From IMG/VR virus record IMGVR_UViG_3300031669_000098, positions 1-39,197 of that record: a DNA stretch of 39,197 nucleotides; one strand, 5' to 3'. How positions within the stretch are numbered: the first letter of the stretch is position 1; each line of letters opens with the position of its first letter. The position numbers and the translations under genes were made by a program. The notes below the pieces were generated by a model. It was given only the letters and a program-made list of their open reading frames with translations. It had not been told where the DNA came from and made no database searches. The stretch is from a virus. Positions 13,158 through 21,854 of this stretch are shown here, one piece after another.

Positions 13158-13705
13158 CCGTCCCCACATACACCGACTGGTATACAGATTATCACGAGGA
13201 CGTAGAGGCCGCTCTTGTGGATGCCTTCGAGGCCGCGGCTGTTGTCGTTGATCCCTATATGCCACAAGTGGAGGCACATCGGTTGGCCGTCAAGTTCGCC
13301 GAGGAGCGCGCTGGCGAGCTGCTCACGGTGGGCGGACGACACAGCCTGTCGGAGTATACCCTCGAGCGGGTCAGGAGCCTGGTGGCGACGGCTATTGCCA
13401 ATGGTGACAGCCTGAAGGCCCTCCAGAAGAGCCTGAGGGACGACATCGTTTTCAGCAAGGATCGCGCTGCGCTGACCGCTCGGACCGAGACGGCCATCGC
13501 CCACGGCCAGGGCAGCAAGCAGGCGGCGCAGCTCTCGGGGCGCGACGGGAAGCGATGGGAGACTCAGGGCGTAGCTTGTAGTCTTTGCCTTGGCAACGAG
13601 GGCGATGGCGACATTGGCATCGACGAAGTGTTTTCCAGTGGGCATGACACCATTCCTGCCCACCCCAAGTGCGAGTGTAATGTGAGGCATTTTCATAGGA
13701 GGTAG
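13154..13705 (+). CDS. MuF-like head morphogenesis protein, 183 aa
   Basis: Overlaps the portal end (ATGA). The C-terminal region has the MuF signature (PF04233): RTETAIAHGQG near 110-120, RWETQG near 134-139, C142 and C145, then HPKC at 170-173 and C175. MuF-type proteins bind the portal and are packaged into the head in small numbers, and in some phages they carry effector domains. This one ends right after the core, so no extra toxin domain is present. Confidence 0.88.
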   Translation: MTVPTYTDWYTDYHEDVEAALVDAFEAAAVVVDPYMPQVEAHRLAVKFAEERAGELLTVGGRHSLSEYTLERVRSLVATAIANGDSLKALQKSLRDDIVFSKDRAALTARTETAIAHGQGSKQAAQLSGRDGKRWETQGVACSLCLGNEGDGDIGIDEVFSSGHDTIPAHPKCECNVRHFHRR

Positions 13706-13707
13706 CC

Positions 13708-14463
13708 ATGGATAGACCTTCTTGGTACGAGATCAAAAACCTAGGCGGTGAAGAGGCTGATCTCTTCATCTTCAACGAGATCGGTTATGGCGGCGTTTCT
13801 GCCGAAGCGTTTATGGCCGATCTCCGCACTGTCTTGGCCGGCAAGATCAACCTCCACCTGAATTCGCCCGGCGGGGATGTCTATCAGGGCATCGGTATCT
13901 ACACCGCTCTCAAGGGGCACCCTGCCTACGTGACCACCTACGTCGACGCTCTGGCTGCCAGCATCGCCAGCGTGATTGCCATGGCCGGCGACAAGATAAT
14001 CATGGCCCGCCACTCCTCGATGATGATCCACGAGGCACAACACATTGTTATAGGTGACGCGGATGACATGAGGGTAATGGCTGTGCGCCTGGACACCACA
14101 AGTGACCAGATCGCCAGCATCTACCAGGAGCGCGTCCCCGGTAGCAAGGCCCTCACCTGGCGCAACCGCATGAAGGCGGAGACCTGGTACACCGAGAAGC
14201 AGGCAGTGGCCGCGGGCCTGGCCGATGAGGTCGGGGGAAAGGCCACAGCCCAGAACTCCTTCGACCTGAGTAAGTACCACAACGTGCCGGAGGCCATCTC
14301 GAGCGAATCGGAGGCACGAAAGCACTGCCCCGATAGTGAAGATGCGCTCTCCGAGCCCCCTGCCATTCTCGAACCGGATCCACCGGCTCCCGCCGAAGAG
14401 CCGTTTGACCAAGCCGCGGCACTTCGGCAAGCCGCTAGTCTGAAGATTACGGAGGTAATCTAG
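13708..14463 (+). CDS. ClpP-like prohead protease (S14), 251 aa
   Basis: AGGAGGTAGCC precedes the ATG. The ClpP fold is recognised from LNSPGGDVYQG (52-61), the nucleophile Ser85 in ALAAS and His108 in MMIHEAQ, followed by the family pattern ETWYTEKQAVAAGLADEV. It would cleave the scaffold or delta domain of the capsid protein that follows. Residues after about 190 form a disordered, acidic, Pro-rich tail that may itself act as an in-cis scaffold. The gene order portal, MuF, protease, capsid is canonical. Confidence 0.92.
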   Translation: MDRPSWYEIKNLGGEEADLFIFNEIGYGGVSAEAFMADLRTVLAGKINLHLNSPGGDVYQGIGIYTALKGHPAYVTTYVDALAASIASVIAMAGDKIIMARHSSMMIHEAQHIVIGDADDMRVMAVRLDTTSDQIASIYQERVPGSKALTWRNRMKAETWYTEKQAVAAGLADEVGGKATAQNSFDLSKYHNVPEAISSESEARKHCPDSEDALSEPPAILEPDPPAPAEEPFDQAAALRQAASLKITEVI

Positions 14464-14464
14464 C

Positions 14465-15808
14465 ATGTGTGCTGCAAGGACAGACATTAAGCCCCAGTTT
14501 GTACCCCCCACCACCCCTGAGGAACTAGAGGAACTCCTCAATGACGAGGTGAAGATGAAGGTGGCTATGGCTGACCCCGCCATCTTCAAGGCCATCGTCC
14601 ACGCCTACGCTAAGGCCACTCTGAAGACCAGCGACATCTCGGCGCAGGTCGCTGCGGAGACGCAGAAGACACTGCAGGAGTGGCTCAAGGAGCAGGGCGT
14701 GCAGCGCCCCAACCTGACGGTGCAAATGACGCCGGACACCCCCGTTCACGGCCCCCTTTACAACCCCAAGGCCGCCGGCGCCAAGATTGACGGTGTCTTC
14801 GAAGGCACCGCCGATTACCTGAATGCCATCTGGCACCGCCATCTACAGACCAGGCCTGACCCCCGCGTCATCGAACTTCAGGCGTACAGCGAGACCATCC
14901 CCGACGCTGGTGGTTTCCTGGTCCCGGAGACCCTGCGCTCGGAGATCCTGCGCGTGAGCCTGGAGACTGCCATCGTGCGCCCACGTGCTCGCGTTATCCC
15001 GATGGACTCCCTGCGTGTCCCGCTTCCCTCCATTGACAGCACCACAAACGTGGGCTCCGTCTACGGCGGGATCATTGTCTACTGGACGCCGGAGTCGGGC
15101 AACATCGCCCTCAATGACGCCAAGTTCGGCCGGGTAGTCCTTGAGGCCAAGAAGCTGACAGCTGGCTTCGTAGTCCCGAATGAGCTACTCCAGGACAGCA
15201 TCGTGAGCTTCGCATCCTTCGTCAATGGCCTGCTTCCGGAAGCCATGTCCTTTGCTGAGGACATTGGGTTCTTGACGGGCAGTGGCGTAGGTGAGCCCCA
15301 GGGCGTCCTAAACAGCCCTGCCGTTGTGGTCGTGGCTAAGGAAGCCGCCCAGGTTGCAAGCACCATCGTCTGGCAGAACCTAGTCCACATGTACGCCCGT
15401 ATGCTTCCTGGCTCTCTCGGCCGGGCAGTCTGGGTTGCCAGCATCGACACATTCCCACAGCTTGCACAGATGGCTCTGGCCATCGGTGCAGGTGGAAGCG
15501 CTATCTGGCTCAACAACGGCCAAGTCGGTCCCCCCGTGACCATCCTGGGCCGCCCGGTGATCTTCACGGAGAAGGTTGCAAAGCTCGGTTACCAGGGCCA
15601 GATAAGCTTCTTGGACCTCGGCTACTACCTAGTCGGCGACCGCCAGACCATGACCGCCAGTTCCAGCGAGCACATCCGCTTCCAGCAAGATGAGACCATG
15701 TACCGCATCATCGAGCGCGTAGATGGTCGTGGCTGGATTCAGAGCGCCATCACCCCGGCAAATGCCAGCCTTGACACTCTCAGCCCGTTCGTCACCCTGG
15801 CTGCCTAG
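14465..15808 (+). CDS. Major capsid protein, HK97 fold, 447 aa
   Basis: The ATG at 14465 follows ACGGAGGTAATC. Residues 1-105 are helical and charged, as in the delta/scaffold domain removed by the protease. From about residue 140 the protein matches the HK97 family (PF05065): GGFLVPETLRSEI, the E-loop and spine region with LTAGFVVPNELLQDS, the A-domain pattern GSGVGEPQGVLNSP, and a C-terminal VDGRGWIQSAITPAN. It forms the icosahedral shell. There is no Lys/Asn pair that I can assign as a crosslink site. Confidence 0.95.
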   Translation: MCAARTDIKPQFVPPTTPEELEELLNDEVKMKVAMADPAIFKAIVHAYAKATLKTSDISAQVAAETQKTLQEWLKEQGVQRPNLTVQMTPDTPVHGPLYNPKAAGAKIDGVFEGTADYLNAIWHRHLQTRPDPRVIELQAYSETIPDAGGFLVPETLRSEILRVSLETAIVRPRARVIPMDSLRVPLPSIDSTTNVGSVYGGIIVYWTPESGNIALNDAKFGRVVLEAKKLTAGFVVPNELLQDSIVSFASFVNGLLPEAMSFAEDIGFLTGSGVGEPQGVLNSPAVVVVAKEAAQVASTIVWQNLVHMYARMLPGSLGRAVWVASIDTFPQLAQMALAIGAGGSAIWLNNGQVGPPVTILGRPVIFTEKVAKLGYQGQISFLDLGYYLVGDRQTMTASSSEHIRFQQDETMYRIIERVDGRGWIQSAITPANASLDTLSPFVTLAA

Positions 15809-15818
15809 AACTGAATCC

Positions 15819-15887
15819 GCTGGTGGGGAGCATTAAAACCCTTCCCACCAGCTAGGCCCACAGGGGCATTGAAACCCCTCGGTGGGC
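15819..15887 (+). promoter_or_regulatory. Two tandem hairpins with a shared loop after the capsid gene
   Basis: Hairpin 1 (15819-15852): GCTGGTGGGGA pairs with TTCCCACCAGC around the loop GCATTAAAACCC. Hairpin 2 (15856-15887): GCCCAC-A-GGGG pairs with CCCC-T-CG-GTGGGC around CATTGAAA. Both hold GCATTRAAACCC at the same place while their stems differ. Neither is followed by a T tract, so they are unlikely to be plain terminators. They may stabilise the capsid mRNA 3' end or bind a protein. Confidence 0.65.
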
Positions 15888-15905
15888 AGGAAGGAAGGGA
15901 AAGAA

Positions 15906-16421
15906 ATGGAACGACTAGGACTCGACTACGACATCAGCGCATGTGTCGTGCCGGTTGACTTCACCACGGCCATCAACACCGGCCTGCGCGTGTGCCTCAG
16001 GGACTGCGAGGGCGTCGACTTCGTGGTCATGTCGGCTGTAGGCACGGCCGGAGATGACATGGTCATCGACGTTCAGCAGTGCAACGTCGCAACCGGCGGC
16101 GTGCCCAAGGACTTGGACGTCATCACCCACATGTTCTACAAGTCGGCGGCGACGCTTGCCGGTTCCGAATTGTGGGTGGAGCAGACGCAGGTCATTGCGT
16201 CCGAGATCGCGGTCACCGCGCTCTACCCTATCGCCGAGGAGCAGGACATCCTCGTGCTCCACGTCGAGGCCGCGGACATGGACTTCGCCGGTGGCTACTA
16301 CTGGGCCTTCCTGACCATCGCTGACACTGGTACTAACCCACAGCTCGGCTGTGTCATCGCCATCCGCACGGGTCTACTCGTCCAGCGTAAGCCCAGCAAC
16401 CTCCGCAACCCGCAGGCGTAG
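15906..16421 (+). CDS. Probable capsid decoration or head protein, 171 aa
   Basis: GGAAGGAAGGGAAAGAA precedes the ATG at 15906, so the in-frame GTG at 15882 (inside a hairpin) is rejected. The product is beta-rich and acidic with four to five cysteines (VCLRDCEG), ending in a short basic tail. It has the size and position of capsid cement/decoration proteins. No specific family is recognised. Confidence 0.65.
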   Translation: MERLGLDYDISACVVPVDFTTAINTGLRVCLRDCEGVDFVVMSAVGTAGDDMVIDVQQCNVATGGVPKDLDVITHMFYKSAATLAGSELWVEQTQVIASEIAVTALYPIAEEQDILVLHVEAADMDFAGGYYWAFLTIADTGTNPQLGCVIAIRTGLLVQRKPSNLRNPQA

Positions 16422-16427
16422 CTAACA

Positions 16428-16466
16428 GCGGGTGGGGGTAGGGAGATATTCCTGCCCCCAGCCCGC
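16428..16466 (+). promoter_or_regulatory. GC-rich hairpin between head genes
   Basis: GCGGGTGGGGG pairs with CCCCCAGCCCGC (one bulged G). The loop can pair further (AGGGA with TTCCT) around GATA. No T run follows (CCAGAAGTGAGG). It probably modulates or punctuates the capsid-region transcript. Confidence 0.55.
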
Positions 16467-16485
16467 CCAGAAGTGAGGTGAACAA

Positions 16486-16668
16486 GTGCCTAAGCTATCG
16501 GGAATGCAGTTTGCGGGGGTGGCGATTGTAGGCATCCTCTGCCTGACGATCATCTGCGTTACGGGGCTTCTCACTGACCACAACGGAACCCTGCAGATGG
16601 GCGTCATTGGGGGGATTGCCGCCGCCATCGGCCTGGCCGCTGGCATAGTAGTACCAGGAAGTAGGTAA
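16486..16668 (+). CDS. Small membrane protein with two helices, 60 aa
   Basis: The GTG at 16486 has GAGGTGAACAA in front. Hydrophobic segments at about residues 8-28 and 37-56 are separated by a polar turn (LTDHNGTLQ). Lys near the N-terminus and Arg at the C-terminus suggest both ends face the cytoplasm. It is a holin candidate on size and topology, but it lies among head genes. Confidence 0.65.
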   Translation: MPKLSGMQFAGVAIVGILCLTIICVTGLLTDHNGTLQMGVIGGIAAAIGLAAGIVVPGSR

Positions 16669-16673
16669 CAGAT

Positions 16674-16946
16674 ATGAGTTACGTTACACTCAACAACCCC
16701 CCGCACCTCACGATTCAGCAGGTTGCGGGCGCAGACGAGGCAGGCGCGGGCGTTGACATCACTGTGGCAGGCATGTTGGCTACTGACGGACTCTACGGAG
16801 TCCTCATGTGCAGTGCAGCCTATGTCGCGGAGCAGTGGCGTCCCATCACCGACTTCGAGACCGGAGCGGGCGTCCTGACTGTCGTGGCCCATCCAGTTGA
16901 CACCACGGGACACTTCTACCTCATCTTCTGGAAAGACGTGACGTAG
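16674..16946 (+). CDS. Hypothetical virion-region protein, 90 aa
   Basis: A beta-rich, acidic small protein with the ATG five bases after the previous stop. There is no signal peptide and there are no cysteine pairs. Ending in HFYLIFWKDVT with alternating hydrophobics, it resembles small head or fibre accessory domains. Its tight spacing to the LamG protein at 16948 suggests a shared role. Confidence 0.6.
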   Translation: MSYVTLNNPPHLTIQQVAGADEAGAGVDITVAGMLATDGLYGVLMCSAAYVAEQWRPITDFETGAGVLTVVAHPVDTTGHFYLIFWKDVT

Positions 16947-16947
16947 G

Positions 16948-17727
16948 ATGACCGTCTACAACCGCAGGCTAGAGGGCCAGCTAAACGACATCCTGGACAT
17001 CCTGGGGACCACGAAGACCCTTCTTGTTCCGGGCTGGGAGAAAGAGGGGAGCATCATCTCCGCCATAGGTGCCGCTGGCTTCGTGCCCAGTGACGAGGCC
17101 GGGGCCAACGCCCTCCAGACCTACTTCAGCCCCATCGAGCTTCCCTGCGGCCTCCATCACTACGGCTTCGTGAAGACCGAGAACCACCACTTCTCGGGTG
17201 CTGACAACGCGGCCTTTACCTTCGATGGTGGGGCAGATGCCCCGTTCAGCGGCGGTATGTGGTATCGCCCAAACGTGGCAGTCCTGGCCCAAGACCTCTG
17301 GGCCAAGTACGAGGCCTTGGCAGAGGAGTTCCGCTTCGGCATCAGTGCGGCGGGCAAGCTCATCCTGGAGCTGCACGACGCCACCGACAGCACGTCGGAA
17401 CTCGCCACAGCCGACACCGTCCTGACATCAGGCAAGTTCGTCTTCGTGGTGTTCACCTATGATGGTACTGCGGCTACTCCAGATATCCACCTCTACATCG
17501 ACGGCGTGGACGACAACCCAACGGGCCTGAGCGTGCCTACAGGCGCCTACCTGCACATGGACGACACCCTTACCCCGCTGACAATCGGGTGCAGCAGCCT
17601 GACGGCCACACCCGCTAATGAGGCCGATGGACGGCTGGCGATCCCCTTCCTCTGTGGGAAGGAGCTGACGGGAGTCAACGTCAAAGACCTCTACGCCATC
17701 ATGAACCCGATGGTGGGACTGAGCTAA
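16948..17727 (+). CDS. LamG/concanavalin-A-like virion protein, 259 aa
   Basis: Residues about 85-240 form a lectin-like jelly-roll: AFTFDGGADAPFSGGMWYRP, then FRFGISAAGKLILELHD, then KFVFVVFTYDGTA...IHLYIDGV, the standard LamG succession. The first 25 residues are helical (RRLEGQLNDILDIL) and probably anchor the domain to another virion protein. LamG domains on phage particles usually bind polysaccharide, so this may be a head-associated or tail-associated adhesin. A second LamG-like insertion occurs in the distal tail protein (28165). Confidence 0.75.
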   Translation: MTVYNRRLEGQLNDILDILGTTKTLLVPGWEKEGSIISAIGAAGFVPSDEAGANALQTYFSPIELPCGLHHYGFVKTENHHFSGADNAAFTFDGGADAPFSGGMWYRPNVAVLAQDLWAKYEALAEEFRFGISAAGKLILELHDATDSTSELATADTVLTSGKFVFVVFTYDGTAATPDIHLYIDGVDDNPTGLSVPTGAYLHMDDTLTPLTIGCSSLTATPANEADGRLAIPFLCGKELTGVNVKDLYAIMNPMVGLS

Positions 17728-17757
17728 ACGCAAGCAGCGATAGAAGGAGAGTGAGAA

Positions 17758-18222
17758 ATGGCGAACTTCCAGTACACCTACGCTAAGGCCAAGATGCTGT
17801 CTGGCGACATCGACATGGACGTCGATGACATCCGCATGTTCATGGTCATGAGCAACACCACATGTGATACCGAGAAGGACATGCAGATCATATCCGACGG
17901 TGGCACTGGCTTCACCACCCTGGACGAGTGTGATGGCGTTGGCTACGCTCGTGTGCCGCTAACTGGCGAGGCAGTGGCCGCGGACGAGGCCAATGACCGT
18001 GGCGAGTTCACAGCCGATAACCTGGCTCCGGCCTGGGCAGCGCTCGCAGTGGGCACTCGCCAGAACGTAGGCATCGTCATCTACAAGCACGTCACCAACG
18101 ACACCGACAGCATCCCCATCTACTGGATAGACACCTGCACCGGCGTGGGCTTCCCCTTCGACGGCAACGGCGGCGTGGTGAACATCACCTGGAACGCGGA
18201 GGGAATTGGTCAGATAACGTAG
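17758..18222 (+). CDS. Phage structural protein, 154 aa
   Basis: GAAGGAGAGTGAGAA precedes the ATG. The pattern MANFQYTYAKAKMLSG...DIRMFMVMSNTTCDTEKD, then YARVPLTGEAV, then IYKHVTNDTDSIPI and FPFDGNGG is one I know from uncharacterised virion proteins near phage capsid genes. The fold is beta-rich. A role as capsid fibre base or decoration is inferred from position. Confidence 0.7.
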   Translation: MANFQYTYAKAKMLSGDIDMDVDDIRMFMVMSNTTCDTEKDMQIISDGGTGFTTLDECDGVGYARVPLTGEAVAADEANDRGEFTADNLAPAWAALAVGTRQNVGIVIYKHVTNDTDSIPIYWIDTCTGVGFPFDGNGGVVNITWNAEGIGQIT

Positions 18223-18232
18223 GAGGCTCTGA

Positions 18233-20788
18233 GTGGCTAATCCTGCTGCTGAGGTCCGTGCTCGCGTCCTGGCGGCACACCCTGAAGCCGTCGTAGTCGA
18301 GCGCGGGCGGAACAGCCTGAAGCACCGTCTAGCCGATGCACCCAACGGTAGGCAGCGCTTTGCCCTCGATTCTGCCGTTGGGCCGTTGCATTATCAGGAC
18401 GGCGAGTGGCAGGAGATAGACACCGCCTTCCTTCCCTCCGTCGCGCCCTGGAACTGGGAGATGGTCCATGCGGGCTTCCAGGTGCGGGCGCTGTCCCGCC
18501 TCGACGCTGGCCAGGTCATCGAGTACCGCAACGGCTCGGAGTGGGTGCGCTTCCAGCCGATGGCGCTGCAATACTCCAATGCCCTCGACCAGATACAGCC
18601 CATCTCCATGCCTGCGAACTTGGATGCAGCGGTTGATGACGATACGCTGACCTGGCCGAATGGCTACGGCTCAGGTGTCTCTATATCCTGGCAGGCACAG
18701 ACGGCGCGGCTGGCCAAGCGGCTCACGATTGACAATTCCGCCACCTTGCCGCCTGTGGAGCAGTTCATCCTCGACGGCGGCGAACCTGTCCTCGAGCTCA
18801 ACTTCATCTTCGCCTACAGCAAGGGCGTCACGCCCTGGATCAACGGAGAGCCCTGGGACCAGAAGCAATGCGCCACCCAGGGCCTCGTGGAGTTCAGGGA
18901 TGGCGACGGGAATATCCTCTGGTGGTTCAACCTGCCCCGCTCGTGGGATGCGGAAGGCAACCAGCAGCTAGGGACGTTCCGCTTCAAGCGCGTCGGTAAC
19001 GCCCTCTACGTCTCACACCGCGTCCCGTTGGGCTTCGTGCAAACGGCGACCTACCCGCTCGTGGTGGATGTAGACGTAGACGAGCAGGTGGGGGCGGGCG
19101 CGGATGATGCCAACGAGCAGGACGACGATTCGGGCTTCTCTAGCACAGAACCCTACATCACAATCTCCCCATCACCCGTTCCTAGTCTAAGGAAAAATGC
19201 AGGGTTCCGATTCACTACAGTCGGCGTCCCCGCGGACGCAACGGTAGGTGTGGCGTATCTCAGTGTATGGGTTGTTTCCACCACCTTCGACGACCCCTGC
19301 GTGGACATTCTTGGCAACGACGTTGATGACGCCAACAACTTTAGTGTGGAGGCCGATGTAACGAGCCGCGCCCGCACAAGTGAAAGTGTACCCTGGATAG
19401 ATACTGGTATTGGTGCTGAGTTCCAGCCTAGCCCTAGCATTGTTGATGTGGTGCAGGAGATTGTTGACCGAGATGGCTGGGCCAATAATCAGGCAATGGT
19501 CATTTTCCTTGACCCCAGGTCATCTGGTTCTGGCAACCTTCGTTTCCGGATGTATGAAACGGCTAGTGCCAATGCCGCCAAGCTTCACATCGAATACACG
19601 GCGGGTGGCGCTCCTCAGACCCTCACGCCCGACCCTGTCGTAGCCGTCGCCGCTGTCCCCAGCCCCGTGCTGGGCCTAGTCTTAACTCTGGCGCTTGCTA
19701 CCGCAGTAGCTACTGCCGCAGTGCCATCCCCGGCCCTATCATTGGCACTGACGCTCACGCCGACGCCAGTGGCAGCATCGGCGGCTGTACCGTCCCCTGT
19801 CATTACCCAGGGGAATACGCTCACACCCAACCCTGTCGTCGCCCAGGCTGCCGTCCCCGGTCCTCTGTTGGGCTCGGAATATGCCCTGGCTCCCACTCCT
19901 GCGGTAGCGTCGGCTGCAGTGCCTTCGCCTGCGCTATCGCTTGTGAGGACGCTGACACCAGACCCAGTGGTTGCTACTGCCAGCGTACCGTCGCCGGCCA
20001 CATCTCTGGCCTTGACACTCACCCCCACTCCTGCGATAGCTCAAGCAGTAGTGCCTTCTCCATCTATCGGGGCAATTACCCTTGAGCCCACGTCGGTCGT
20101 CGCAATTGCCGTTGTCCCTTCTCCTGTCATTACCCAAGGGAACACCCTTACACCTACGCCCGCTGTAGCACAAGCAGCAGTGCCTTCCCCCGTTCTTGGG
20201 CTCACAAGAACACTGACACCAGATCCTGCGATAGCCATAGCCGCTGCGCCTTCGCCCGCACTCACTAGCCTTGTAGCTCTAACCCCATCTCCTGCCACGG
20301 CGACGGCAGCGGTTCCTCAGCCCGCGCTGGCGCTTGTGAGGACACTGACTCCTGATCCCGCGGCAGCCATAGCTATCGTGCCTTCCCCGGCCATGTCCCT
20401 GATCCTGGCGCTAGTGCCTAACCCAGCGATTGCCACTGCTGCTCTGCCGTCCCCTGCCCTGTCCTTAGCCTTGGCACTTGCTCCTACTTCTGTCGTCGCT
20501 ACAGCGGTGGTGCCTGAGCCAGGCATAGACATTCTCCTTCTGATTCTACAACTAACGCCTGCAATAGCTGTGGCGATAGTGCCTACACCATTTCTCGATG
20601 TTGTTGAGATCGCTGCCCCACCCATCGGCCCTTTCACTCTGCTGCAAATTCTCAAGGAAGCCAGGCAAATGGCGGAGGAGGACAGGCGGCGTTCGCCGGT
20701 TGCCTGTCCGAAGTGTGGGGAACCTTTAGACGAGAACAAGCAAGGTACTCTCAATTGCCCTATGGGGCACTGGCAGAGTTTCCGCTAG
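18233..20788 (+). CDS. Large repeat-containing virion protein, 851 aa
   Basis: GTG start with AGGAGGCTCTGA. Residues 1-290 form an enzyme-like or beta-rich head domain found at the start of large secreted and virion proteins. Residues 310-460 look like a DNRLRE/CBM-type beta sandwich (ending NLRFRMYETASANAAKLHIEYTAG). Residues about 463-790 are 15 tandem repeats of 21-23 aa on the theme TLTPDPAVATAAVPSPALSL. The last 30 residues carry a zinc ribbon (C825, C828, C842, H846). It probably forms a long flexible appendage on the head or neck. The zinc ribbon on a fibre is odd and looks like a fused small gene. Confidence 0.75.
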   Translation: MANPAAEVRARVLAAHPEAVVVERGRNSLKHRLADAPNGRQRFALDSAVGPLHYQDGEWQEIDTAFLPSVAPWNWEMVHAGFQVRALSRLDAGQVIEYRNGSEWVRFQPMALQYSNALDQIQPISMPANLDAAVDDDTLTWPNGYGSGVSISWQAQTARLAKRLTIDNSATLPPVEQFILDGGEPVLELNFIFAYSKGVTPWINGEPWDQKQCATQGLVEFRDGDGNILWWFNLPRSWDAEGNQQLGTFRFKRVGNALYVSHRVPLGFVQTATYPLVVDVDVDEQVGAGADDANEQDDDSGFSSTEPYITISPSPVPSLRKNAGFRFTTVGVPADATVGVAYLSVWVVSTTFDDPCVDILGNDVDDANNFSVEADVTSRARTSESVPWIDTGIGAEFQPSPSIVDVVQEIVDRDGWANNQAMVIFLDPRSSGSGNLRFRMYETASANAAKLHIEYTAGGAPQTLTPDPVVAVAAVPSPVLGLVLTLALATAVATAAVPSPALSLALTLTPTPVAASAAVPSPVITQGNTLTPNPVVAQAAVPGPLLGSEYALAPTPAVASAAVPSPALSLVRTLTPDPVVATASVPSPATSLALTLTPTPAIAQAVVPSPSIGAITLEPTSVVAIAVVPSPVITQGNTLTPTPAVAQAAVPSPVLGLTRTLTPDPAIAIAAAPSPALTSLVALTPSPATATAAVPQPALALVRTLTPDPAAAIAIVPSPAMSLILALVPNPAIATAALPSPALSLALALAPTSVVATAVVPEPGIDILLLILQLTPAIAVAIVPTPFLDVVEIAAPPIGPFTLLQILKEARQMAEEDRRRSPVACPKCGEPLDENKQGTLNCPMGHWQSFR
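19619..20601 (+). repeat. Fifteen-fold coding repeat (21-23 aa units)
   Basis: In-frame repeats encoding T-P-x-P-A/V-V-A-x-A-A-V-P-S-P-x-x-S-L. Units differ at the DNA level, so they are old or selected at protein level rather than recently amplified. Two units (near 19800 and 20130) share the variant VITQGNTLTP, suggesting a duplication of a multi-unit block. Confidence 0.85.
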
Positions 20789-20798
20789 GGAGGACAAA

Positions 20799-21854
20799 AT
20801 GGGACTCTGGTATTGCACTCGCGAGGCTGTCAAGGCAGCGGCTGGTCTGAACGGCTCCGATGAACACGCCTCTATCGACCGTCTCCTGGAGTCCGCTTCC
20901 CGCGAAATCGAGCGCGTCCTCAATCGCTGGTTCTACCCTCTCACGGCAATCAGGTATTATCCCTACCCAAACACCCAGTCCCCTACCATCTACCGCTACT
21001 GGTTAGATGCTGACCTGTTGGCATCGACTTTGGTGGTCTCCGGCGGCGTCACCATCGTGGCGGCTGACTACTTCGAGGAGCCCGCCAACTACGGACCGCC
21101 CTACAACCGCATCGAGATTGACCTCTCGGCCGCCGCCGCCTTCCGGCCCGGCGACACCTGGCAGAGAGCCATCGAGGTCACTGGTCGCTGGGGCTTCTGT
21201 GAGACCTCTGCCGCTGCCGGCGCCCTGGCCGTTGCTGATGAGTACCTTCCGGCAGCACCTAACACGACGATCGCTGTCACGGACTCATCCCTCATAGGTG
21301 TTGGAGACCTGATCCTGATCGGCACCGAGCGCATGATTGTGACAGCGAAGGCCCTGCTGGACACCACAACCGACGTGGACATGGTGGGCGACATCACTGC
21401 TGACGAGGCAGTCGTGGCTATCACAGTTGATCTTGGCACGAAGGTCAAGGTGAACGAGGTCATCACCATTGACGCCGAGCGGATGCTGGTGGAAGGCATT
21501 GCCGGCAACATCCTGACCGTCAGGCGGGCCTACGATGGCTCTGTGCTCGCTTCCCACCTGGACAATGCATCGGTCTACGTCCCGAGAACACTGACCGTCG
21601 AGCGTGCGGCAGTAGGTACTACAGCGGCGGAACACCTCATCGCGGCGCTCATCTCGAAGAACGTCCCGCCTGGACTTATCTCTGAGCTCGCCCTAGCCGA
21701 GACCATCTACGCGATGGCGCAGGAGAAGGGCCACATGACGCTTGCCGTGGGCCAGGGCGAGGCCGTCCGTGAGGTCAGTGGCAAGGGCATCGCTGACGTG
21801 CGCAAGCGGGCCGAGGATGCCTACAAACGCAATCGGGCATCGAGGGCGGTTTGA
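20799..21854 (+). CDS. Head-tail adaptor (gp6-like connector), 351 aa
   Basis: AGGGAGGACAAA precedes the ATG. The N-terminal 45 residues (REAVKAAAGLNGSDEHASIDRL and a following helix) and a C-terminal helical part match HK97 gp6-like connectors that dock under the portal. Residues about 150-260 are an inserted beta domain with two similar halves (VGDLILIGTERMIV and VNEVITIDAERMLV), longer than the usual 100-150 aa family members. Confidence 0.8.
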   Translation: MGLWYCTREAVKAAAGLNGSDEHASIDRLLESASREIERVLNRWFYPLTAIRYYPYPNTQSPTIYRYWLDADLLASTLVVSGGVTIVAADYFEEPANYGPPYNRIEIDLSAAAAFRPGDTWQRAIEVTGRWGFCETSAAAGALAVADEYLPAAPNTTIAVTDSSLIGVGDLILIGTERMIVTAKALLDTTTDVDMVGDITADEAVVAITVDLGTKVKVNEVITIDAERMLVEGIAGNILTVRRAYDGSVLASHLDNASVYVPRTLTVERAAVGTTAAEHLIAALISKNVPPGLISELALAETIYAMAQEKGHMTLAVGQGEAVREVSGKGIADVRKRAEDAYKRNRASRAV

